A DNA stretch of 10,392 bases from UBA8687 sp964564655 (GTDB lineage: Bacteria; Nitrospinota; Nitrospinia; Nitrospinales; VA-1). Numbering within the stretch: the stretch's first letter is position 1; every line of letters starts with the position of its first letter. Both the position numbers and the translations under genes were made by a program. This document shows positions 1-6,464 of this stretch, in pieces. The stretch is taken from contig CAZMBO010000062.1 in NCBI GenBank assembly GCA_964564655.1, positions 1-10,392 of the forward strand, in the 5' to 3' direction. The notes under the pieces were generated by a model. The model saw only the letters and a list, made by a program, of their open reading frames with translations. It was not told the origin of the DNA and did not search any database.

Positions 1-324
1 CCTGTGGCTCCGGCGACAGGAGCTTTAATAGAAACTCGCCCTATTTTGACCGATGCTATTTTTACAGGAAGGATTGCAAAAGCTTATCGAATTGCAGCCG
101 AAATTCCCAAGGTACTTGACAGTCTGTTTTGTTACTGCTACTGCAAAAAAAAACATAACCATAAAACATTATTGACTTGCTATACTAACAAGCATGCTTC
201 TAAATGCGATATTTGTCTGAACGAAGTGTTTTACGCTTATGATTTATATAATCAGGGCAAAACTCTTGACGAGATTGTTATCGCTGTAGATAAAAAATTC
301 TATCGACCCTATCGCAAAGCTTAG
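1..324 (+). CDS. CYCXC-motif family protein, 5'-truncated by window edge
   Basis: The reading frame is open from the first base. The first possible start is a GTG at 4, but the frame contains no upstream stop, so this is most likely the C-terminal part of a longer protein. Counting from the GTG, residues 42-47 read FCYCYC, followed by a conserved run with H51, H53, C59-Y60, H64-A65 and a C68-x-x-C71 pair. After that comes a helical segment of the type 'QGKTLDEI'. This cysteine/histidine layout matches my memory of the CYCXC (PCYCGC, PF13798-like) family of exported proteins, some members of which carry selenocysteine at the last motif position. Here that position (codon 142-144) is TGC, an ordinary cysteine. 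The function of the family is not established; metal or redox chemistry is inferred from the cysteines. It ends 31 bp before the TlpA-like gene and probably shares its operon. The family call is fairly secure and the true start is not visible. Confidence 0.75.
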   Translation, partial: PVAPATGALIETRPILTDAIFTGRIAKAYRIAAEIPKVLDSLFCYCYCKKKHNHKTLLTCYTNKHASKCDICLNEVFYAYDLYNQGKTLDEIVIAVDKKFYRPYRKA

Positions 325-355
325 CCCTTACAAAACCCTCGGAATATAAAAGTTA

Positions 356-919
356 ATGGAAAACGTATCTCAAGATAAACCGATCAGCATCTACATTCCC
401 TATACCTTTCTAGTGGCAGCACTTTTATCGGTATTTGTTGTATCGCTAAATAAAGTAGAGCTGCAGCCCTATGAGACGGAGTATCCAGCAGAAGCTTTTA
501 TATCACCCGAATTTGAACTACCAACTTTGGCAGGTGGAAAAGTAAAACTTTCAGAATACCGGGGAAAAGTTGTATTTATAAATTTTTGGGCCACCTGGTG
601 TGGCACGTGTGAAGTCGAAATGCCTTCCATGGAAAAACTGTATCAAAAGTTCAAGGATCATGGGTTCGAAATGCTCACCATAAGCGTTGATAAAGATCAG
701 ACCCTGATCGAACCGTTTATGAAAAAATTCAACCTGACCTTTCCTGTATTGTTGGATCCAGAAAGTATAGTTGCGAAAAAGGTTTATAAAACTACAGGTG
801 TGCCGGAAACATTTATTGTAGATCGCGAAGGACTTATCCGGCATAAAGCCATTGGTCCAAGAGACTGGGCTAACGACGAAACGCTGGAGGCCTTCACACA
901 ATTAGTATTGGGAAGCTGA
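356..919 (+). CDS. TlpA/ResA-like membrane-anchored thioredoxin
   Basis: This 187-residue protein is a thiol-disulfide oxidoreductase of the TlpA/ResA/CcmG group. Residues 13-31 form one uncleaved N-terminal membrane helix, which would place the rest of the protein outside the cytoplasmic membrane. The thioredoxin fold covers about residues 48-187. The active site is W81-C82-G83-T84-C85, preceded by the typical 'INFWATW' strand. The cis-proline is P150 in a TGVPETF motif, and an AhpC/TSA-like loop precedes it. Members of this group keep cysteines reduced in the periplasm, most often in apocytochrome c heme sites or copper sites. The cytochrome b gene two genes downstream suggests it serves assembly of that electron-transfer complex, but this is inference. 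The ATG at 356 is the only start that keeps the whole anchor; its ribosome site is weak. It ends 2 bp before the His-rich gene, which implies translational coupling. Confidence 0.88.
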   Translation: MENVSQDKPISIYIPYTFLVAALLSVFVVSLNKVELQPYETEYPAEAFISPEFELPTLAGGKVKLSEYRGKVVFINFWATWCGTCEVEMPSMEKLYQKFKDHGFEMLTISVDKDQTLIEPFMKKFNLTFPVLLDPESIVAKKVYKTTGVPETFIVDREGLIRHKAIGPRDWANDETLEAFTQLVLGS

Positions 920-921
920 TC

Positions 922-1341
922 ATGAGAAAATACACATTGTTCATAACAGTTATCTTTATCTTCATCGCCCAAAATGCAGTGGCCCATAGCGATCACAAAA
1001 AAAAACCGACTTCAATCGTCGTGGCAGAAGAACCATCCTCAATTGACCCCATGTATGCGACTCAAAAAGAGGAGTCCGATCCTTTGGGGAATTCAGATTT
1101 GTTCTCACCTAGCGATCTTTTCATGGATGGGGAAATCGTCCCCGCTGATCCTATTATAAATACAGACATGAAAATGGAAGGCAGCCACAATAAGCATGAT
1201 GACCACAATATGCCAAAAGTTGTATCGGCTAAACATAAAATTGTAGAGACATCAGCCAAAGACTATGGAATAGCTGCAGGTATCACCCTATTCGCAGGAC
1301 TTATTTTTGCAGGACTGACTTTCATAAAACCGAGGGAATGA
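922..1341 (+). CDS. Exported His-rich protein with C-terminal membrane helix, function unknown
   Basis: I do not recognise this 139-residue protein. Residues 1-21 look like a Sec signal peptide (basic start, hydrophobic core, AVA cleavage site), so the mature chain would begin H22-S-D-H25. The middle is acidic and low in complexity. It carries a second histidine cluster at H89, H92 and H95 with H105 nearby, and methionines at 83, 85 and 97. Residues 117-134 form a single membrane helix with a short K-P-R-E tail. The topology would therefore be a periplasmic domain tethered by its C terminus. Histidine and methionine clusters are compatible with copper or other metal binding, but no known fold or catalytic motif is visible. 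GGGAAG at 910-915 is the ribosome site, and the start lies 2 bp after the TlpA-like stop. The gene's last codons carry the ribosome site of cytochrome b. Its position suggests a small accessory or assembly subunit of the cytochrome complex. Confidence 0.8.
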   Translation: MRKYTLFITVIFIFIAQNAVAHSDHKKKPTSIVVAEEPSSIDPMYATQKEESDPLGNSDLFSPSDLFMDGEIVPADPIINTDMKMEGSHNKHDDHNMPKVVSAKHKIVETSAKDYGIAAGITLFAGLIFAGLTFIKPRE

Positions 1342-1345
1342 CAGC

Positions 1346-2359
1346 ATGGCCAACGGACTTACAAAAATCTTGGAAGACCGTCTAGGCATACACCTACTCG
1401 ATTACGACATCCCCGAGCACTCAAATTCCATAAAATACTCCCTTGGAGGAATGACATTATCAGCCTTTGGCATTCTGGTAGTAAGCGGTATTTTACTGGC
1501 TCAATTTTTCATCCCGGATCCCGAGCGCGCCAATCGAAGCCTGCATTACTTAGTCGATCAAGTGTATCTGGGTTGGTACCTTCGCGGTATTCACTTCTGG
1601 GCGGGGGAAGTATTGACCGTAACCATGATACTCCATGCCATCCGGGTTTTCTTCACTGCTTCCTATAAAAATCCGCGCGAGATCAACTGGCTCATCGGAA
1701 TCGGAATAATGGTGATGATGGTCACACTGCTATTCACCGGCACAGTTTTAAAATGGGATCAGGAAGCTTATGAGGCGTTGGCGCATTTCCTCTGGGTTGC
1801 CGAGAAAATGGGACCTTTTGGCCTGCCTCTCACCGAAGCTTTTGCTCAGGGGGTTCCTTTATTGAATAGGATTTATATGGCACATATTTCCTTATTACCT
1901 ATCATCGTGATTTTGATGATCGGATTACATTTATTTTATGTTAAATACCACAAGCTATCGCAATTGCCAGATGCTACAAAGCCCGCTAAAAATATTCCAT
2001 TTACTCAACATATGTCCTATTTGAGAAGAGCCGGTTCTGGGATCTTATTCCTAATCTGTCTGCTTGCACTTACCATTGCACCTCCCTTGGGAGAAGAACC
2101 GGTACTCGGCCTCGAAGTCACCAAACCACCCTGGCAATTTGTATGGATCTACGCCTTGGAAAATCTATGGGTACCTTCTTTAATTGTAGCCCCGCCTATA
2201 ATTATAGGGTTTTTGCTAGCTATTCCCATAGTCGACCAATCAAAAGAGCGCTACTGGAGAAAGCGTCCTCTGGCGATGGCAATTTTGATTGGTTTTATCA
2301 CACTTTTTATGGCTCTCATTATCTGGGGCACCGTTACCACCATGACCCACTCCATGTAG
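1346..2359 (+). CDS. Cytochrome b (fused b6/subunit-IV type) of a bc-like complex
   Basis: This 337-residue membrane protein carries both the cytochrome b N-terminal and C-terminal domains in one chain. About seven or eight helices are visible, roughly at 33-55, 78-102, 113-135, 175-199, 231-249, 277-294 and 309-330. The heme ligands are H83 and H97 in helix B and H180 and H195 in helix D. The second pair is separated by 14 residues, as in b6f cytochrome b6, not 13 as in bc1. The segment 'SLGGMTLSAF' (32-41) aligns with the b6 region whose cysteine binds heme cn, but serine 32 takes that place. The loop 'LKWDQ' (135-139) resembles b6 'LPWDQ'. The quinol-site PEWY motif is replaced by P261-P262-W263-Q264. 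In such complexes quinol electrons pass to a Rieske protein and cytochrome c; no Rieske gene is in the window. GAGGG at 1332-1336 sets the ATG at 1346, 4 bp after the previous stop. Confidence 0.9.
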   Translation: MANGLTKILEDRLGIHLLDYDIPEHSNSIKYSLGGMTLSAFGILVVSGILLAQFFIPDPERANRSLHYLVDQVYLGWYLRGIHFWAGEVLTVTMILHAIRVFFTASYKNPREINWLIGIGIMVMMVTLLFTGTVLKWDQEAYEALAHFLWVAEKMGPFGLPLTEAFAQGVPLLNRIYMAHISLLPIIVILMIGLHLFYVKYHKLSQLPDATKPAKNIPFTQHMSYLRRAGSGILFLICLLALTIAPPLGEEPVLGLEVTKPPWQFVWIYALENLWVPSLIVAPPIIIGFLLAIPIVDQSKERYWRKRPLAMAILIGFITLFMALIIWGTVTTMTHSM

Positions 2360-2439
2360 ACTTTAGCAGAGGTGGCTGTTATTCAAAAAATCTTACCTCC
2401 AACATTAGATACCCTTCTTACTTATAGTTTTACTTAATT

Positions 2440-2685
2440 ATGAAAATACAAATCGAAATTCTAACAAAAAATGATTGCTGCCTTTGCGAAGACGCAAAAA
2501 TTGTTATTGAAAAAGTCCTGCCCGACTTTCCTGCTTCTCTTAAAACAACAAATATCGAACTCGATCCTGATCTTTTCGAAATTTATAAAGAACGTATACC
2601 CGTTGTACGGCTCAATGGTGAAGATTGCTTCGTTTATAAGGTGCATGAAATCACTTTACGAAAAAAACTAGAAAAACTAATTTAA
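2440..2685 (+). CDS. Glutaredoxin-like protein (DUF836 type)
   Basis: This 81-residue single-domain protein has the length and pattern of the glutaredoxin-like DUF836/PF05768 group. An N-terminal beta strand (residues 3-8) leads to 'TKNDCCLC' with C13-x-x-C16 as the redox pair, followed by a helix. The cis-proline lies in 'ERIPVV' (P54), and the C-terminal helix begins with 'HEITLRKKL'. There is no signal peptide, so it should work in the cytoplasm. It probably handles thiol-disulfide exchange, but its partner is unknown. The start at 2440 is the first ATG and lacks a clear Shine-Dalgarno sequence; the upstream 80 bases show no good promoter. It lies between cytochrome b and the pterin dehydratase gene on the same strand and may be read through from either direction of that gene run. 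Confidence 0.8.
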   Translation: MKIQIEILTKNDCCLCEDAKIVIEKVLPDFPASLKTTNIELDPDLFEIYKERIPVVRLNGEDCFVYKVHEITLRKKLEKLI

Positions 2686-2731
2686 ATATTCCACCGTACC
2701 TTGTTGTACTAAGTTGATATGGAGAATAGAA

Positions 2732-3037
2732 ATGGTAGAAAAGATTGCATTAACTGCGCAGGAATTAGAAGAAAAATTAAAAGAAATGGCTCCCGAATGG
2801 AAAACCGGAGAGAACGATAAAGGCGTTCCTTTTATTCAGCGTGTGCATCATGCTTCAAAATTTATGGAAGGAATTGATTTTGTCGGCAAAGTCGCAAAAG
2901 CCGCAGAAGAAAACAATCATCACCCGGATATCATCATAAACTACAAACGAATTTCCATCCGGTATTGGACGCATACTGCCAGCGGCGTGACCCTCGCTGA
3001 CGTACAAATGGCGCAAAAAATTGATCTGTTATTTTAA
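2732..3037 (+). CDS. Pterin-4a-carbinolamine dehydratase
   Basis: This 101-residue protein belongs to the PCD/DCoH (phhB-like) family, which dehydrates 4a-hydroxytetrahydropterin and so regenerates the pterin cofactor. The family signature is complete: N62-H63-H64-P65, Y71 six residues later, T80-H81, and D90 in 'GVTLAD'. The length equals the usual family length. I chose the ATG at 2732 because GGAG at 2721-2724 lies seven bases before it. A TTG at 2714 would add only six residues and has no comparable ribosome site. No aromatic amino-acid hydroxylase is visible in the window. In bacteria lacking one, a role linked to molybdopterin enzymes has been proposed for some members; whether this applies here cannot be told. 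The gene ends 5 bp from the end of the convergent lysA gene. Confidence 0.92.
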   Translation: MVEKIALTAQELEEKLKEMAPEWKTGENDKGVPFIQRVHHASKFMEGIDFVGKVAKAAEENNHHPDIIINYKRISIRYWTHTASGVTLADVQMAQKIDLLF

Positions 3038-3042
3038 CATCC

Positions 3043-4278
3043 TTAAATTTCAGCCTGCATAATATCATCAAGGGTTTGACGTTTTCGGGTTAATGTGCAT
3101 TGATCTCCATCAACAATTACTTCTGGGATGAGGGGTTGCGAATTGTAGTTGGAAGCCATGACATGTCCATAAGCCCCTGCTCCACCAATCACAATACAAT
3201 CACCCGGCTTAGGCATAGCCAGTTTACGTGGAACAGGTTCTTCATTTTTTTGTGTAAGCACATCTCCTGATTCGCATACAGGACCAGCAACAATTAGGTC
3301 TTTTTCTGGCCCCAGGTTTTCGCCATCAAACCAGATAGGATGAAACGAACCATAAGCCATCGGTCGAATCAAATGACAAAAACCAACATTAGTCAAAACA
3401 TAGTCAATGCGCTTTCCTTCTTCATCGAAAGTATGATTCAATGAACGCACTTCTCCGATCAGGTAACCGCAACCTGCCACGAAGCGCCTTCCAGGCTCAA
3501 TTTCACAAACCACTTCCCTACAAAAATGTTCTTTTAAAACTTTAGCACGTTCATCAATAATGGATTTGTAGCCAGAAATATCTTCCTGCGGTTGATCTGG
3601 ATCATATTGATAAGGCAATCCCCCACCAAAATTAACTTTTTCCACGTCTGGGAATTCTTTGGCAAAATCCACCAACCTACCTGTAATGCGTTTGAGATGT
3701 TGCATGTCGCCACCGGAACCGATGTGTATATGGACTCCTGACAAAGTAAGATCATATTCCTTCAATATCTGCTTAACCTCATCAAGGTTTTGGTACCATA
3801 TTCCGTGCTTGCTGTAAGGCCCACCGGTATTGGTCTTTTTGGAATGCCCTGCCCCTTCACCAGGATTAATTCGAATAGAGATTTTTGGAGAACCCGCGCC
3901 TTGCTTTTTTAAAGCCTGACCGTATTCCTCAACCATCCCCAGAGTACCGCAGTTACAATAAATATTATTTTCGAGACAATAATTAACATCAGCAGCATTA
4001 AAAAAAACATCGCTGGTAAAACAAATATCCTCAGCCTTATAACCCGCGCGAATTGCACGTTGAACCTCATAAACACTCACTGCATCGATCTTGATTCCAT
4101 TCGCTAGCATCTCTTGCAGAATTCTAACATTAGAAGAGGCTTTCATGGCGTAACGTGTCACAGGTGATAGCTTTTTTATTTCATTGATTGATTGGCGCAG
4201 AGTTTCCAAGCTGTACACATAAACAGGGGTGCCAAACTGAAGGGCAATTTCCCGCACCTCGACTTTTTCAATTTTCAT
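3043..4278 (-). CDS. lysA: Diaminopimelate decarboxylase
   Basis: This 411-residue fold-III PLP enzyme removes CO2 from meso-diaminopimelate to give L-lysine, the last step of lysine synthesis. The PLP lysine is K46 in 'YAMKASSN'. The H183-I-H185-I-G-S motif and the phosphate-binding glycines 218-220 follow. EPGR is at 261-264, C335-E-S-G-D is at 335-339, and the closing 'GAYGHVMASNYN' (368-379) is the typical LysA signature of the C-terminal beta domain. CESGD and LIRP (303-306) match the substrate-binding residues of genuine LysA rather than ornithine or arginine decarboxylases. One oddity is that the usual DxGMND before LIRP reads N297-V-G-F-C-H. The minus-strand ATG at 4278 has only a weak GAGA-type ribosome site. 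It is divergent from speA and convergent with the pterin dehydratase gene. Confidence 0.92.
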   Translation of the reverse strand: MKIEKVEVREIALQFGTPVYVYSLETLRQSINEIKKLSPVTRYAMKASSNVRILQEMLANGIKIDAVSVYEVQRAIRAGYKAEDICFTSDVFFNAADVNYCLENNIYCNCGTLGMVEEYGQALKKQGAGSPKISIRINPGEGAGHSKKTNTGGPYSKHGIWYQNLDEVKQILKEYDLTLSGVHIHIGSGGDMQHLKRITGRLVDFAKEFPDVEKVNFGGGLPYQYDPDQPQEDISGYKSIIDERAKVLKEHFCREVVCEIEPGRRFVAGCGYLIGEVRSLNHTFDEEGKRIDYVLTNVGFCHLIRPMAYGSFHPIWFDGENLGPEKDLIVAGPVCESGDVLTQKNEEPVPRKLAMPKPGDCIVIGGAGAYGHVMASNYNSQPLIPEVIVDGDQCTLTRKRQTLDDIMQAEI

Positions 4279-4324
4279 TTTTTATCTCTAATTGGTATGG
4301 CTGATTCAATGGAACAATGCAGAA

Positions 4325-4333
4325 TTTATAGCA
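4325..4333 (-). promoter_or_regulatory. Candidate extended -10 promoter for lysA
   Basis: On the minus strand the bases read TGC followed by TATAAA, matching the extended -10 pattern TGnTATAAT at all but one position. No good -35 is found at 16-18 bp; only a T-rich tract is there, as is usual for extended -10 promoters. Transcription would begin near 4318 and give a leader of about 40 bases before the lysA ATG at 4278. The call rests on consensus matching only. Confidence 0.35.
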
Positions 4334-4412
4334 TAGTTTCGGAATTCAAAAAACGGTTTGTTTATAATTAACCTTTCATAAGCAATGAGGCAATTAACTA
4401 TAAAGCTATTTC

Positions 4413-4441
4413 TTGAAGAAACGGTAAATAAATTTTAAAAT
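4413..4441 (+). promoter_or_regulatory. Candidate sigma-70 promoter for speA
   Basis: TTGAAG (4413-4418) and TAAAAT (4436-4441) are separated by exactly 17 bases. They match the -35 and -10 consensus at four and five of six positions. Transcription would start near 4448 and give an untranslated leader of roughly 88 bases that includes the hairpin at 4481-4505. In AT-rich DNA such matches arise by chance, so this is a moderate-confidence prediction. Confidence 0.45.
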
Positions 4442-4535
4442 ACTTAAATCATATCGAAAGATTAGCATTAACCTTTTAGCTGCCTTCCTCTTTATAAGGT
4501 GGGCAACTAAATTTTTCAAAGAGAATAACTCTGCC

Positions 4536-6458
4536 ATGCCGAAGTGGACCATTGAAGAAGCTCGCGAACATTACAATATTAACGGCTGGGGTGCGGGATA
4601 TTTCGATATAAACTCCAAAGGTAATATCGTTGTCCGTTCCAATCGTAAAAGCCAGCATGACATAGACCTCAAGGAATTGGTTGATGACATTCAGGCGAAA
4701 GGGTACTCGTTGCCCGTCCTCATTCGTTTTTCAGATATTCTGAAAGCAAGCATCGCCAACCTTGCCAGTTCGTTCAGTAAAGCTATTAGAGAGTATGAAT
4801 ATAACGGCCAATACCACGGAGTCTACCCCATTAAGGTAAACCAACAGCGGCAGGTAGTGGAAGAAATCGTGAAATTTGGGCAACCTTACAACATAGGCCT
4901 TGAAGCAGGATCCAAACCCGAATTGCACGCCATTCTTGCCATCCTCGATAATCCAGAAGCCCTACTCGTTTGCAATGGGTACAAAGATGAGGCTTTTATT
5001 CGACTGGCCTTAATGAGTCAGAAACTGGGGAAAAAAGTTTTTATTGTCGTAGAAAAATTGGACGAGTTAACTCTTATAGAAAAAGTAGCTAAAGAACTAG
5101 GAGTGAAACCCAATATAGGACTGCGCATCAAGCTCTTAAGCACCGGTCAGGGGCGCTGGTCTTCTTCAGCAGGAGAGTATTCAAAATTCGGATTGAATTC
5201 AATCGAATTGATGGAAGCCCTGAAAATATCCAAGGAAAAAAATATTCTCGATAGTATCAAGTTAATCCATTTCCATTTAGGTAGCCAGATCACCAATATT
5301 CGTCGTATCAAAAATAGTTTGCAGGAAGTGGGACGGTTTTATTCAGAATTGATGCGATTCGGATGTGGTATTGAGTATATTGATGTCGGCGGCGGTTTGG
5401 GAGTTGATTACGATGGCTCCCGTTCCACATTTGCATCCAGCACTAATTATACCGTACAGGAATATGCTAATGATGTCGTCTATCACCTGTTAGAAATTTG
5501 CAACAAAGAAAAGCTGCCGCATCCGAACATCATTTCCGAATCGGGACGAGCCATGACCGCCCACCACTCTATACTTGTAGTCAACGTGCTAGGTGTCACA
5601 AGCTTTCCCGAATGGAGCGATAAGATTAAAATTGATGAAGATGCTCCAGAAGTTGTAAAAGAAATTTTCCATGTTCTCGACTCCACTTCAAATAAGAATT
5701 TAAACGAATCCTGGCACGATGCCGTGCACTTAAAAGATGAAGCGCAAAACCAGTTTCTCATGGGAATGATCTCCCTTGAAAGTCGAGCTATGTCGGAAAA
5801 AATTTTCTGGGGAATCTGTCGTAAAATTGAAAAGCTGGGTACACGACTAAAATTTATGCCCGATGAAATTCGTAGTTTAAAAACTCGACTTGCAGACAAG
5901 TATTTCTGTAATTTTTCAATTTTCCAATCCGTACCTGACTCTTGGGCCATTGATCAAGTATTTCCAGTTGTTCCTCTTTATCGATTGAATGAAGAACCTA
6001 CTCGAGAGGCAACCCTTGAAGACATTACCTGCGATTCAGACGGCAGGATAGACACTTTTATCGGAACCAACCGTGGAACCGAAAATACTCTTCGTGTCCA
6101 CGAATTAGAATCTGGAGAAACCTATCCTCTAGGTATTTTTCTAACAGGAGCTTATCAAGAAATCCTTGGCGATCTTCACAATCTATTCGGAGATACAAAT
6201 ACTATTCATGTTTCTTTGAATGAAGATGGTTCTCTTAAATATGAACAGATCATCGAAGGGGAAGATGTAACAGACGTGCTAGACTATGTCCAGTTCTCGG
6301 CTGATGAACTCGCAGGACGCATAGATGGATTCCTCATCGGTTGTGTGCAACGTGAGGTCGTTACACAAAAAGAAGCCGATGAATTTTTGAGCCTATACAA
6401 ATCAGGTCTTAGTGGTTACACTTATTTGGTAGACCCCGGTAAGCCTCAAAAAAAATAA
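4536..6458 (+). CDS. speA: Biosynthetic arginine decarboxylase
   Basis: This 640-residue protein has the full length and all landmarks of PLP-dependent biosynthetic arginine decarboxylase, which converts arginine to agmatine as the entry to putrescine and spermidine. The N-terminal 'WGAGYFDIN' (18-26) is characteristic of the family. The PLP lysine is K100 in 'GVYPIKVNQQR'. 'FHLGSQ' is at 246-251, the glycine-rich 'DVGGGLGVDYDGS' is at 283-295, and 'SESGRAM' is at 334-340. The active-site cysteine lies in C499-D-S-D-G, and the conserved 'GAYQEILGDLHNLFGD' is at 538-553. The ATG at 4536 follows an AAAGAGAA ribosome site and begins at the usual family N terminus. No other agmatine-processing gene is in the window. 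It is divergent from lysA and ends 6 bp from the convergent M48 gene, with no intrinsic terminator in that gap. Confidence 0.96.
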   Translation: MPKWTIEEAREHYNINGWGAGYFDINSKGNIVVRSNRKSQHDIDLKELVDDIQAKGYSLPVLIRFSDILKASIANLASSFSKAIREYEYNGQYHGVYPIKVNQQRQVVEEIVKFGQPYNIGLEAGSKPELHAILAILDNPEALLVCNGYKDEAFIRLALMSQKLGKKVFIVVEKLDELTLIEKVAKELGVKPNIGLRIKLLSTGQGRWSSSAGEYSKFGLNSIELMEALKISKEKNILDSIKLIHFHLGSQITNIRRIKNSLQEVGRFYSELMRFGCGIEYIDVGGGLGVDYDGSRSTFASSTNYTVQEYANDVVYHLLEICNKEKLPHPNIISESGRAMTAHHSILVVNVLGVTSFPEWSDKIKIDEDAPEVVKEIFHVLDSTSNKNLNESWHDAVHLKDEAQNQFLMGMISLESRAMSEKIFWGICRKIEKLGTRLKFMPDEIRSLKTRLADKYFCNFSIFQSVPDSWAIDQVFPVVPLYRLNEEPTREATLEDITCDSDGRIDTFIGTNRGTENTLRVHELESGETYPLGIFLTGAYQEILGDLHNLFGDTNTIHVSLNEDGSLKYEQIIEGEDVTDVLDYVQFSADELAGRIDGFLIGCVQREVVTQKEADEFLSLYKSGLSGYTYLVDPGKPQKK

Positions 6459-6464
6459 TCCCCA

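Larger units (their letters stand above)
4279..4535. other. Divergent lysA/speA intergenic regulatory region
   Basis: This AT-rich stretch of 257 bases separates the start codons of lysA (minus) and speA (plus). It contains a TTGAAG/TAAAAT promoter candidate for speA, an extended -10 candidate for lysA, two copies of ATTAACCTTT exactly 100 bases apart (4367 and 4467), and an imperfect leader hairpin at 4481-4505. No open reading frame or RNA gene is convincing here. The two genes need separate promoters, so control sites for lysine and polyamine synthesis most likely lie in this space. Confidence 0.7.

Noticed and set aside
130..144. In-frame selenocysteine codon in the CYCXC motif
   Set aside because: All codons in the motif are TGT, TAC or TGC; there is no TGA, so the protein is a cysteine form.
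551..901. 116-codon minus-strand open frame inside the TlpA-like gene
   Set aside because: Antisense to a clear thioredoxin-fold gene, with no domain or start signal of its own.
2369..2399. GAGGT/ACCTC inverted repeat after cytochrome b as a terminator
   Set aside because: Only five secure pairs with a 21-base loop and no T tract after it, so it is not convincing as an intrinsic terminator.
2143..2427. Open frame overlapping and extending past the end of cytochrome b
   Set aside because: Cytochrome b already ends naturally after its last helix. The overlapping frame has no ribosome site or recognisable content and is not a frameshifted continuation.
2714..2731. TTG start giving six more residues for the pterin dehydratase
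   Set aside because: The ATG at 2732 has GGAG at ideal spacing and matches the usual family N terminus; the TTG has no ribosome site.
3038..3042. Bidirectional terminator between the pterin dehydratase gene and lysA
   Set aside because: The gap is only five bases and no stem-loop with T tracts is present on either side.
5483..5950. 155-codon minus-strand open frame inside speA
   Set aside because: It lies wholly within the well-supported speA gene, has no recognisable motif or ribosome site, and its composition is that of an antisense shadow.
6459..6464. Bidirectional terminator between speA and the M48 gene
   Set aside because: The gap is six bases; the A-rich speA end is not preceded by a stable hairpin.
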